Notes under the pieces: generated by a model
What the model was told of the DNA's origin: nothing
The model's database searches: none
What the model saw: the letters and a program-made list of their open reading frames with translations, nothing else
Translations under genes and position numbers: made by a program
Assembly (NCBI GenBank): GCA_963402885.1
Contig: OY727098.1
Coordinates: forward strand, 28,000,417-28,064,416
Direction of reading: 5' to 3'
DNA from: Antedon bifida
Taxonomy: Eukaryota; Echinodermata; Crinoidea; Comatulida; Antedonidae
Length of the DNA stretch: 64,000 nt
Shown: piece after piece, positions 43,401-54,502 of the stretch
How positions within the stretch are numbered: the stretch's first letter is position 1
Layout: each line of letters starts with the position of its first letter

Positions 43401-46400
43401 CGGGTGTCCTTTGGAAATAAGTCCTCACAAACTGACCAATGAAAAATATTAACATGCCTGTCGCACCAAGCGGGTGTCCTTTGGAAATAAGTCCTCACAA
43501 ACTGACCAATGATGAATATTAACATACCTGTCGCACCAAGCGGGTGTCCTTTGGAAATAAGTCCTCACAAACTGACCAATGATAAATATTAACATACCTG
43601 TCGCACCAAGCGGGTGTCCTTTGGAAATAAGTCCTCACAAACTGACCAATGATAAATATTAACATACCTGTCGCACCAAGCGGGTGTCCTTTGGAAATAA
43701 GTCCTCACAAACTGACCAATGATAAATATTAACATGCCTGTCGCACCAAGCGGGTGTCCTTTGGAAATAAGTCCTCACAAACTGACCAATGATGAATATT
43801 AACATACCTGTCGCACCAAGCGGGTGTCCTTTGGAAATAAGTCCTCACAAACTGACCAATGATGAATATTAACATACCTGTCGCACCAAGCGGGTGTCCT
43901 TTGGAAATAAGTCCTCCACTTGGATTCACAACATATTTTCCACCATACGTATTGTCTCCTCTGTCAATCATATTACCTGCTTCACCTGAAATAAAGCAAG
44001 TATATAAAATATAGGAATTAGACAGATAATAAATAGTTGGAGAAGTACAATTCATATCAGGAGTAACTTGCTTGCAAACTAGTATGGTTTAAACAATGTA
44101 AAATGTATTATCCTTATGGTATATAGAAATTAGATTGCTGGAGGTAGTACGATTCATGATAGGAGTCACTTGCCAGCAAACTTGCTAAAAATAATCTAGA
44201 ATTTTTAATCTCATTAAAAATGTGTATCCAAACAATGGATCATAACAAAACAGTCAGGTCTAAATCTTAAGCTTAAGCTACACATGACAAAACAATGTGA
44301 TGTGCCCATATATGGACATGGTGATGTCATATCACTACCATATTTGGGCATATCACTGCCATATTTGGGCACATCATACTTTTTTTGTCAAACTAGTTTG
44401 ATAGTATAGACAGAGCTTAAAGTACAGTATGTACTCTAGGATATATAGTTTAGACACACCTGTGTCTGGGGTCCATTTTATTTATGCTAAATTGTTAAAA
44501 GGTCAGTAGTTCAGTTTGAAGCCTCTCAACTGGGCCAAATTGTAAATGAGAATGTAACTGCTATTAATTAATTAATGAGACTTAAATTAATCACTGCCGA
44601 TATAATTTAGTTGGATGTGAGTCATAAACAAATACTTATTTATACTGCCAGTTATGATAATTAATGTTTCTTATTTGCTAAACAAAATTACTTTATTAGA
44701 TATTGTACTCTCATAAAATACGTTGTTGATAGTATTCCAGTTAGCTAGATTTTTAAATAGTTGAATGAAAATAAATATTGAAATAAGGTGATCTCAATTT
44801 AGTGTGATTCTTATTATCCAACCAAGTACTACAAATTAAAAAATTGCTTAAGCCTCTTTAATTAAGATCCAAATTATATACAGTATTTAAGCATCCATAA
44901 GTATAAACTAACTTATATACAGTATATATATAAACACCACAGGCACAGAAATATACAAATTGCATGAACTTAGATTGAAGATGAGAACTGTACAATGATA
45001 AGTAAGGAAGGAAAAGAGTCATCTGGGGGTTGAACTAAATATGCTGATGTAGTACAGTGATACAGTAAGCAATTGACTCATGGCATACCATCATCATAAT
45101 ATATATAAATATATTGATATATACACACAGTTTATAAAGTTTTTTGATGTCAATTTAAAAAGATAAATATAATGTAAAAAGTATCTTTATATTGTCTTCA
45201 AAAGATACTCATTTGAAAATAAAAATGTAATAAAAATATATTTTTATTTTTTAAATATTGGTATAAAAGTTGAATGTAAGTGAAAATTATTAAATAATCA
45301 ATAAATCAGTTTCTATTAATTAAACAATGAATACACAGAAAAATAAATTAATGCTATCTCACAAAAAAAAACAGCATTGGGCATAATATCATAGGATTAA
45401 GCAGAATTTAACTTCAACTTTTGAATTGAATACCCAGTAAAGTTAATACAGTCAGTAGAAATCAGAATGTTTATTTTAATACTACAGTTTATAGGCAATT
45501 TTAAATTCTTTTTAATGTAATCATTTTACAAATCAAGTATTGTTTTGATGTTCTTAATAAATGTTCTGTAAAAATTTATTCCCAAATATGACAACAACTA
45601 ACTTAAGAAAAAAAACCTTTTTTAGAAACAAAGTGTGGGGTAACCTAAGGGGAAGGGTCCCATGGGTAGCATCGTACCAGCTGTTTGTGGTCACTCAGTC
45701 TAGTTTCCAGGGCATAATCATGACATTAGGTCAAGAACGCAGCTTCATTTGGGATACAAATTCAACATGATGATATGATAGCACAGACAGGCAGCTTGGA
45801 ACAGACAGTACTTACATTTCTAGAAAGATACTTAAATGAAAGAGATGATACCAAGCAATAGCACATAGTCCAAGTGCTGCATATGTGAATAGTGAGATAT
45901 AATGCATTGTGGGTAATTGTCATCACTTGTAACCTACCAGGAGCACATAGTCCAAGTGCTTCATATGTGATTAGTTCATTAGCAGCAAAGCAATCATGCA
46001 ATTCCACTACTTGCACATCTGTTGCAGAATATGGGGTCTTCTGAAAAAGTTTCTCTGCTGCCTTTTTTGTCATGTCATACCCAACCTTTATTAACAACAA
46101 ATATAATCATTATTTATCAGAAAGAATAAACAATTTGTTGTAAAATTGAAAGTTAATAAAGAAAGAAAATAGAATCTCTGTATGATGCCATTTTTCTAGA
46201 GTTATTTATCATTCAAAACTTACTACTTTCATACAGCTATTTTCTTCAAATGTGCTGGGAAGATCAGTTGCCATCTCCATACCAACTATTTCAACTGCCT
46301 TCTTTTCTAATCCATTTCTTTTGACAAAGTCTTCACTGCAAACTATTACAGCTGCACTCCCATCTGAAGTTGGACTAAAAGAGAGTAAGCAAGCATGAAA

Positions 46401-49400
46401 ATTACATAATGTACACAAAAGATTCTCATTATAAGTTACAAACACATGTGCTCTGATGAAGCATCACATACCTACATTAATATCCTAAAGGAGGACACAG
46501 ACTGAGAGGCAAAGATTGCATACATCAACAACTTAAATCACATACAGATATTTTAAATAATAAAAAATAAACAATTTTTAAAATAATTAAAAATCGTTCT
46601 TACCAACATTGCAGCTTAGTTAGTGGTTCATGTATAACTGGAGAACTCTGAATTTCTTTCATAGAATATTCTTTTGTGAACTGAGCATATCTGAAAAAGG
46701 TTTAATGTGAGTAATTATTCTAAATTCTAAAATAATATTGTAAAGAGTTAAAAGTTTATGGTTTTTATAGGCTCAGAATAACAATATACTAAACATATCA
46801 TTGGCTGAATGTTTATTGTTATAGGCTATTTTAAAAATATAAAAACTTAAAAATTCCAAACAATATACAAACTTACGGATTATTAGTTGAATGCTTATGG
46901 TTCTTATAGGCTATTTTAGCAAAATGATCTGGATTTGTACCTGAAAGAAAAAAAAAAAGATAAAGATTATTCTATTACTGTTACTGCCAATAATGTAAGA
47001 TTACAAATAATAAGATATCTGAGGCCAACTGTAATACTGTCAACACATATTATGCTGATGATGGTATAAAAAAAGACAAAACAAGTCACTGAAAGATCAC
47101 CACATCCTGTTTAGTTTCAGAGGGAACAACATCTTTCTAAATGACTCAAAATAATGAATTGCTATAATAAATCGATAATGCATTAAGTTTTATAAACTTT
47201 AGGGTGGGGTAGGTATATGGACATAGGACACTATGAAGCATCATTGTGTTGTCATATGTCCCTTCGCTGACCCATGTGACCCTTCATAAACTTGTTTACC
47301 TCCGCCAAGGAGGTAAATGTAATCGATCGCGTGTGTTTGTTTGTTTGTTAGCAGGATTACTCAAAAAGTACTTACAAGATCTTTACCAAAATGAAAATAC
47401 TGAGTGATAGATATGTGGTCAAGGACCACTCCATTAAATTTTGGATGCAATCCGGACCACGGTTTTTGTATAATTTTCAGACCTGCTAGTGTTAAAAGAT
47501 AGGACAGAATTTTCAAAAGCCGACGAGCAGCCTTAAAGTAAAAAGTAAACTGAAATTGCATTTTCTCGAGAACTACTTGTCCAAAAAACTTCATTTTTGT
47601 ACAAGAGGCCAGAGTTATAATTTGTGACTTGTAATTTTAAAACATAAATTGATTTAATTTACAGGTTTTTTGATACAAGTAGTTTTAAAAAACCTATTTC
47701 TTTCAAATTCATCCGTTTGTTTTTGCCGTCTATTGTTAGTCAACAGAATCTATTGTTAGTTGCAAGGCTGGTTACATAACCATTACACCAAATTCACATA
47801 CACATTCGTGTAGTGAAATTAGCCTAAATCACACACAGCATTAAGACACACATAAATATATATATATATTTTCCTGGAGAAATCTTATGTAGGAGAATTT
47901 TACAGTAGGTGGAGGTATGCACTCTCGGAGTGGCTTTCTAGTTTATGTATGTATTTTAGGTCTGCCATATAACCCATGTATGTATCGACATCCATCGATC
48001 ATAACTTAAATTAACAAACATAACATCATAAATAATGTATGTCTTTGAATTTGGACAATAAACAATAAGTTTGGAAGAGCAAGTGACCTAGAAATCCTAA
48101 ATCAGCTACTGATTCCATGAAATCCTAAATCAGCTACTGATTCCATGTCATTTTAGACATTAAGGGACCTAAGACCATGGGCCTAGAAATCCTAAATCAG
48201 CTACTGGTTCCATGTCATTTTAGACATTAAGGGACCTAAGACCATGGGCCTAGAAATCCTGAATCAGCTACTGATTCCATGTCATTTTAGACATTAAGGG
48301 ACCTAAGACCATGGGCCTAGAAATCCTGAATCAGCTACTGATTCCATGTCATTTTAGATATTAAGGGACCTAACAATAATTTGGTAGAAAGGTTAAGTGG
48401 GTCAACAGGATGTGAATCCTCAACTGTTCATATTTACCCCATTAATTAGATAGGAAGAATAATGGGGTAATTGGAGACATAACAGGACCTTACCAAATCA
48501 TCTTTACCCTAGAGATGCTAATTTGGGGTAAGTAGGTCAGACGGAAATAATGAGATGTTAATCATCCATAAAATCGACCCTAGAGATATTATTTTGGGGG
48601 AAATGGTGACTGGGTCACTTGGGACATAGAGGAACCTTAACCATTCATTATAATATTAATTTGGTATAATTGTTATATGGGTCAGTATATGATAGGATTC
48701 TTCACAACCTTATCCTGAAATAGTGTTTGTTGAGTATACATAGTTCACTAGGAAAACACTATATTGCATGAAAATGTCTTTGTCATGACATCTTAATATT
48801 ACGTTTTAATTAATTACTTATATTGAAGACTTTTGGATTAATTTATAGTAATTATATAATAAGCGATTGTTATTGGGTGACGCGTGTATGTTGCTGCGAC
48901 TAGTAAAGGTTGAATGTTCTGATGATCGTGGCCATAATTTTAATCATCAAAAACATAATTGTTGGTGAATGTTCGCCTCTCTGAACCTCGACTCGGGGTC
49001 CAGCTTAGTGTTATTCGCTTCACTCGCAAGGTAAAGTACCATGATTACTAGTTGACGCCCTCATATTTGATTAGATGTTAGTTTATGTAAAGTTTAAACT
49101 ACTTTAAATAAAAATTAAAAAGGAACATTTTTAAAGCTCTGTGAATAATGCTCCAGATTATTAGTAAAATCTATCATTAAATACTACATTTTCCAGCTTG
49201 TTAGGTCACACACCAATGACAAGCCATTGGAAATATTAGAATTAAACTAATTAGATTCCATAATCAAAACCATATTGAACAAAATATTAAAATTTGGAAT
49301 GAAAATATAGAATATAAACCACAGATGACAGCTAGCTATACTGTTGATATTCAAAATCATGGATTGATTATAGCTAGCCTTAGTGTGGAGCACGTCTTTA

Positions 49401-52400
49401 GTAATGAAACAGCATTTGACAGGGGAAGTAGTCATAGAGCTGTCCCAGCGCTCACTAGGCAAGAGTAGGCCTAGGGTTCAACCAGATGTGAAGGCCCAAG
49501 AGACCACCTAGGACATTGACAGTAAACTTAGAGCCAATATAGGGTGCATACTTATTTAAAGTTGAGACTGGCTTAGTCAGAGGCCAACTAAATATTGAGT
49601 AAATTACCAAGTTCAATATCTGCCCCAAAGGAAAATACTCATTAATATTGTCCATGATTAATGAACTGGATATTAATGTCACTTTTTTATATTTAATGTT
49701 TTCTTTCTAAATTTAAATCATGAAAACAGAAGTAGGTGGATGGTTGGAAGGAAGACCCAATATTAATTAATTATATTTCTAAAGTATATAGTCAAATGTT
49801 TGTGGGCTATATTAGGATATGGAGGAATGATTAGGAGGGTCATAAGAGTTATTAATAGACAGCAAGCTTTTGTAATAAAATAAACAATATCATCAATAGT
49901 AGAGATGTAGTGGAACCTATATTGACAATCCAGTTTTCAATTCAATTCAATTCAATTCAACTTTATTTCAGACAAACTGTCCATATGAAACATATAAATA
50001 CAATAAAAAAAAAAAAAAAAAAAATTGCATTTTTACAACTATGATTGCATTTTTACAACTAAACTATGAAAACAACACAGATGCCTCAGTGTGTAGCTCC
50101 TGCAACTAGTAAAACACTTTGGAATATGGTATTCCTTGATACCCACCTTTAAATAGATTAGTTCTAAAAAATAATTGCAAAAAGGCATTATAAGAGAACA
50201 ATTATTGGTCCTATTTTACTTTTATTCAAATCTTGTATAATATTGTTACTCGATATTTGAATAAACAAACTGAATTGAATTAATTTAAATTTAAGGAAAA
50301 GATGTTTAGCATTAATAAATTATAAAGGTTTGAGTAGAACAACTTGACAAGACATGGTGGATGAGGACAAAGTAAAATTGATGTCCAAATACACACTACG
50401 GTAGAAATCAATCAATGCATGCAGGGCACTTAATTCAAGGAAAAACAAGTGCAAAGTCAGGATGTTCCTCATCACCCCCTCCTATTCCAAACCCTTCTAT
50501 GCTGACTGTGCCTCTTCATTTCCCAGTTCAAACACATCAGATCTGTGCTGGAAGTGTCTAGGGAAATAGGTACTTAAGTACATAAACATGGACAGAGAGA
50601 CAGTGAGGACTTGCACAGGCACTCAAGATAGCACAGCAGGTCAATGACATTTTCAATATTAAATAAAGGAAACAAAAATGAATAACATTAATTTATTTTT
50701 TGTATAATAAAATAAAACAGATCTTCGTGAGTAGGCTACGATACAAAAATGAGACTAATAAGTACAAAAATGGTCATTCAACCTTTGAGTAGGAAACCAT
50801 TAAAGAGCGGAAAAAACATTAAACACAAGAGGGCAGCATCACTGTTTCCAAGCAAATTTGGGATTTTCATCAATCAATAGAATCATTTGCTGATAGAGAA
50901 TACATTAACATCAAACTTACCATATTTTTTCATATGTTCACGTCCAGCATTTCCAAACATTTGTGCTGCCATAGGACCACCAGAAAGTTCTTCAACATTC
51001 AACATGGTAACCAAGTGATTATCCAGTGGGTTTGTGCGGTCAGTGTACTAAAAAGTTTATGTGAAAGAAATAAAATGATGAAATAAGGGACCTGAAAATG
51101 TTGATAGTTGTATTTAACTTTTTTCTTTTGTGTTATCTATTTTATCATCAACATTATAGGTTCTATCATGTCGATGACAAAATGTATAGACTTATATTTT
51201 ATTAATTGTTTATGCCCAATGTATACAGTGTACATAGTTTGTATAGGCTAAGAGAATGTTGAAACATGCTGGTGTATGTCAATACATCAAGTATGTCCAA
51301 CTCATTATGTCATTTATTTGTATAAAAAAAATATACTCAAATCGTATCCAAGCATTTTAGAAACATTTTGAGATTTGTTATGAATATGCTGGCTAAATCT
51401 TCATAACATGGGTTACTTGATTACCTTCACTCCCAAGGAACCTCTTTCCATTTTCTCAAATCCAAGTGCTAAGACACAGTCACTTATGCCACCTTCTATA
51501 AACTGCTTTGCCATAAATAATGCTGTAGAACCAGTAGAACAGTTGTTATTCACCTTTAGAAAACAACAAATCATAGTCAAATTAACAATATCAACAAAAT
51601 ATTGGGCTAAATTTTGTTTCTCAAATACTACTGGGTTGAAAATTAAATATAATTGATTGCCTAGAAACATGAAAACATTTGTTTGGAAACTCACATTGTA
51701 AATAGGAATACCAGTAAGGCCTAGTTGGTAGACAGCTCTTTGACCACAGGTAGAATCACCATAGCAATATCCAACACAAGCTTGCTCTATCTTATCATAA
51801 CTAACTCCTGCATCTTGAAGAGCTTTTGTTCCTGCTTCCAAAGCCATTTGAGGATAATCAAAGTCTTCTCGTCTGCCTGGCTTTTCAAACTAAAACATAA
51901 GCAAGCAAGACTAATGATGACAACAACAAGGTATATAATACAAACTATTCCTATGCAAATGCATAGTACAAACCATTACAATAAACACAACATTTCCCAG
52001 TACACTTAAATGTTTGAGGTCTGTGGAATGCAATACATATACCAATATGTAGGTTAAAATCATGTCTGGGAATTTTAAACATGTTTAAACAATTAATGCT
52101 AAAAAGTGTAAAAACATGCTTTTTAACATTTTTTATTAAACTTTGTTTAATGAGGGTGACTCAAAACAGCCGAGGCTGACATGCATGAGGCCCTCAACAA
52201 GGGAACAATACATATACGAAAAGACGAGAAAAGGATAACAAAAAGAGAAAAAAAAGAGACCAATAAAAAAATATATAAATATATACAGTATATATGTTTA
52301 TGTCAGATTGTTCATTATTATCATTAGTGCTCTCCATGATTACATAACAAAGTTTATCATTATACTTTGAACAGTAACCTGCATTTGGTTTCTTATCAGT

Positions 52401-53781
52401 GATAGTAACACACTTTATCAAGTTTTGCTAACATGTGACTAACCACTTGAAATAAAAAATTACAATTTACTGTCTGATATTGGTAAAGTTGAAAAAATAG
52501 TTAGTTATGAGTTATTGTATATGCTCCTAGAGTAAATCGCGCGTTGACAAAGTGCGAAGCACGCCAAATATTTGTGCGAGGCATTATTTTGTTAATTCCA
52601 AAAGTGCGAGGCATGCGAGGCATATAGTAACAATCAATCTTTTTATAATAGGCTAGGCCTAAATAGATTTGTGTATACACTAGACATGTCGTTTATTTTT
52701 ATGTAACGATTGTTTTTGTATTTCATTTTTTGTCAAATTATTTGAGTTTACTTTTACAACAGTGCTCAAACTCTCCACAAGATGTCGTTGCCTCGCACTT
52801 TGTTATTACCCGAGTAAATCAACCCTTTCACAATTCAATTCATTAGAATCTCAAACCAGCAGATGTTTGGAATGTTTACCTGCAACTTTAATTAAATACC
52901 CACCTACGAATATTCATCTTTTAGACAATAGTTAAATCTCATATATATATATATTTCTTATTAAATGTATTGATGTTTCCATATGGCGCTTATTTCACGA
53001 ACCCAGGGCGCTTGCTTGACACTGGTGTCACATCACAGTAGTGGGCAACCAAAGTTTATCTCCCAGTTTTTTTGGTAAGTAAGTGTAAATGGGAGATGCC
53101 TCCAAGACTTGTGAGAACAGGTGTTAAAATGAGTCTGAAAGAAGCTCACGGTCACGCTTTATTGCACATTTTCGCAGTATCGATTCATTACTTGTGCATA
53201 AAATCGCAGATACCAAAAGGCTTATCGCAAAATAGCTTGATGTCGTGAGGAACGTCATTGCACATGCATGGTGGGATGGAATTGGGGGAATAAATAGAAA
53301 TCCTGTAAACACAATGCGCGTGCGTGTGTCCCTATTTCTTTCCCATCATGCACTGTATACGCTATTTACGATAATGCCTAACCTTACGTACCTCTTACAA
53401 CGACGAGAGAGGACTGTACTGTGGCCTCCTATGTAATCCTCTCCAGGAGGCTATAGGGCTATTAATATGTCTAGTAGTAGGTTACTGGTTAGAGTAGGGG
53501 GGTCCAGTTAGCTTAGCTCCAGAGACAATCAAATCCTTCCTAGCCTAGCTAGGCCTATCTATAGTATAGGCCTAGTATACAATCAAAAACAGTAAAAAAA
53601 ACTACCAACACAAATCTGTAATTTAGTTACATTATACCTTTGTCATTCCTACTCCAACAACGTAAACTTTGCGTGATGTACTCATATTCGGTTCTAATGT
53701 TCTTACAGCGGTGGAAAGTTTTCGAAAGCTAGGCCTAAAACGAAGTATGTTATTTACGAAAACAAGACCCCTGAATATCAT
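37426..53781 (-). CDS. SCP2: Sterol carrier protein 2 / SCPx (3-oxoacyl-CoA thiolase + SCP2 domain), complete, 14 exons
   Basis: Exons in order: 53781-53638, 51889-51695, 51553-51425, 51047-50921, 46940-46877, 46690-46604, 46374-46224, 46085-45938, 43985-43878, 40239-40089, 39026-38939, 38663-38531, 37929-37853, 37518-37426; phase closes throughout (564 aa; human SCPx is 547). SCPx cleaves branched 3-oxoacyl-CoAs, including bile-acid intermediates, in peroxisomes, and its C-terminal domain carries lipids. Thiolase landmarks: nucleophile C118 in [15 protein letters not shown] 329-332, GHPLGATG 378-385. The SCP2 domain spans about 435-564 and ends in AKL, a type 1 peroxisomal signal. The family-like start is M33 ([16 protein letters not shown]). 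However, an in-frame ATG 32 codons upstream, after a stop codon, adds an arginine-rich extension; I report that longer form. The end of exon 9 is amplified as a 70-bp minisatellite in intron 9. Confidence 0.96.
37591..37668 (-). repeat. tRNA-like sequence (degenerate tRNA or SINE head) in SCP2 intron 13
   Basis: On the minus strand a classic Pol III A box (TGGTCTAATGG, 37657-37647) and B box (GGTTCAAATCC, 37613-37603) are spaced as in a tRNA. Between them CTCGC and GTGAG form a five-pair anticodon stem around the 7-nt loop CTTGTCA, and GCAGG/CCTGT forms a T stem. The flanks do not pair into a seven-base acceptor stem, and D-arm pairing is poor. It therefore looks like a tRNA relic or the head of a tRNA-derived SINE, not a working tRNA gene. 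Confidence 0.5.
38117..38502. repeat. 20-bp minisatellite, about 17-18 copies, interrupted by a palindrome
   Basis: The unit is ctgactatcatagtgtgcaa with minor variants (tagggtgcaa, gtgtacaac). The array lies in SCP2 intron 12 and reaches to within about 30 nt of the exon 12 donor at 38530. A 34-bp palindrome interrupts it at 38321-38354. Confidence 0.95.
38321..38354. mobile_element. 34-bp perfect palindrome inserted in the 20-bp array, with 5-bp duplication
   Basis: The arm ccagggagatgtaaaat is followed immediately by its exact complement. It is flanked on both sides by tgcaa. Removing the palindrome plus one tgcaa restores the 20-bp array register precisely, which is what an insertion with target-site duplication predicts. 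It is far too short for a known autonomous element. Confidence 0.6.
40677..40755. repeat. 26-bp tandem repeat, 3 copies
   Basis: Three copies of a 26-bp unit containing ctataccaaactgtacccc, in SCP2 intron 9. Confidence 0.9.
41477..41611. repeat. 67-bp direct duplication, 2 copies
   Basis: Two nearly identical copies containing atctcctgtgtaattgactt and aaggcatttcagtggt, in SCP2 intron 9. Confidence 0.9.
42128..42370. repeat. 41-bp minisatellite, about 6 copies
   Basis: The unit contains tgtatttatttactgagcac and atgatatagacc; the last copies are slightly diverged (gacatagacc, gagtactat). In SCP2 intron 9. Confidence 0.95.
42983..43920 (-). repeat. 70-bp minisatellite made from the SCP2 exon 9 / intron 9 junction
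   Basis: Eleven units match at exactly 70-bp spacing, with cgcaccaagcgggtgtcc starting within units at 43181, 43251 and so on to 43881. Two or three more degenerate units lie at 42983-43180. On the minus strand each unit carries about 39 nt of exon 9 (encoding [12 protein letters not shown]), a donor-like site, then about 30 nt of intron. The copy at 43881 is the real exon 9 end (donor at 43877-43876); the others lie inside intron 9. Of the ten regular extra copies, seven keep a GT donor (GTATGT) and three (43251, 43461, 43741) have GC (GCATGT). Confidence 0.97.
45860..45900 (-). pseudogene. Duplicated 3' end of SCP2 exon 8 inside intron 8
   Basis: The 19-base phrase agcacatagtccaagtgct is identical at 45860-45878 and, within exon 8, at 45942-45960. 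Similarity continues (catatgtgaatagt against catatgtgattagt). The intronic copy corresponds to the exon segment encoding [10 protein letters not shown] and lies 82 bp downstream in minus sense. It has a GGTATC donor-like end where the true exon has GGTAGG. It appears to be a single tandem duplication across the exon/intron boundary. Confidence 0.75.
47283..47943. mobile_element. Interspersed element bounded by 'acctccgcc' / 'ggtggaggtatgcactctcg'
   Basis: The block opens with acctccgccaaggaggt, followed by a cgtgtgtttgtttgtttgtt run and gcaggattactcaaaaagt. It closes with gtggaggtatgcactctcgg and gtggctttctagttt. From memory, this opening and ending combination recurs widely in marine invertebrate genomes as an unclassified repeat; I cannot search to confirm. 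No transposase is visible. It sits in SCP2 intron 4. Confidence 0.5.
48095..48371. repeat. 67-bp minisatellite, about 4 copies
   Basis: The unit contains aaatcctaaatcagctactg, tcattttagacattaaggg and acctaagaccatgggc. The first copy is partial. In SCP2 intron 4. Confidence 0.95.
49938..50283. mobile_element. Two probable retroelement tails in opposite orientation
   Basis: At the left, ttcaattcaattcaattc followed by aactttatttca reads on the minus strand as AATAAAGTTGAATTGAATT, a LINE/SINE-like tail. At the right, gaataaacaaactgaattg is a similar tail on the plus strand. A 20-base A run lies between them at about 50008-50027. The bodies are not recognisable. Confidence 0.4.
52545..52815. mobile_element. 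Foldback element with 'acaaagtgcgaggc' ends
   Basis: The left end ttgacaaagtgcgaagcac and right end gcctcgcactttgttatta are imperfect inverted repeats about 230 bp apart. Further copies of the core (agtgcgaggcatgcgaggc) lie inside. Non-coding, in SCP2 intron 1. Confidence 0.5.
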
Positions 53782-54035
53782 TGTTATGTAAAACAACCTC
53801 GACGACCTTTAAATCTTCTAACGAGATAGACAGAGGGCGCTAACTAAAATACAGTCAGAGCCATTATTACTTAAGTATGCGTACTCAAGCAATATGAAAA
53901 CACTTTTTTTGCAGATATTCACACAAACAGTAACAAATAAATACTTGGTATTATTTATAAATAAAAATTGGTGATTTTACAGATGTGTTTCTTGATTTTA
54001 TTAATCTTCATTTAAATTTTCGGGACAATACAACT

Positions 54036-54379
54036 TTAAAGATGTATTGTCCCCCAAAAACATGAAAAATGAAGATTAATTAAATCAAACTTTGAATATG
54101 TTATTTTGTAGTTTTAATCAAGTTAATCACTTCAATAGAAAAAAACCATGTTTTCACTTATAAAATGACAAAACAAATGGTAAAATTCAACCAAAAATCC
54201 ATTGGCTGGCAGCCAATTTGACCATTTTTTGCTTTAAATTACATTTTTTTCAGGTAAATACATTTTTTTTTCGATCCAATTTTTTTTCAAAGTGGATAAC
54301 TATTATGTTACATTAAAATGGAATATTAAAAAAAATAATTGTTAAGAATTATTTTTTCAGGGGGACAATACATCTTTAA
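54036..54379. mobile_element. 344-bp MITE-like element with 20-bp terminal inverted repeats
   Basis: The left end ttaaagatgtattgtccccc (54036-54055) and right end gggggacaatacatctttaa (54360-54379) are exact inverse complements. The outermost bases are TTAA on each side, so the target duplication could be TTAA (piggyBac-like) or TA (Tc1/mariner-like). A related copy is at 36029-36345. Just outside the left end, cgggacaatacaacttta (54021-54038) resembles a third terminal repeat facing the other way, as if two elements abut. Confidence 0.75.
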
Positions 54380-54496
54380 TATTTTCATATCTGAAATTAT
54401 TTAGTGTATCTTCTACATCTGGAAAACCATGGTTATCTTTACATTTTTTAGGCAACAAAATAAATATGAAAAACATTTATAATTGACAGACTGAAT

Positions 54497-54502
54497 TTTA
54501 TT
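54497..54502 (-). terminator. Candidate polyadenylation signal for PRKAA
   Basis: The first minus-strand AATAAA that I find downstream of the stop codon lies about 1.2 kb away. A variant hexamer closer in could be used instead. Confidence 0.25.

Noticed and set aside
43729-43877. Apparent continuation of SCP2 exon 9 through the 70-bp repeats
   Set aside because: The frame shifts with each unit and reaches a stop; family homology continues instead in exon 10 at 40239.
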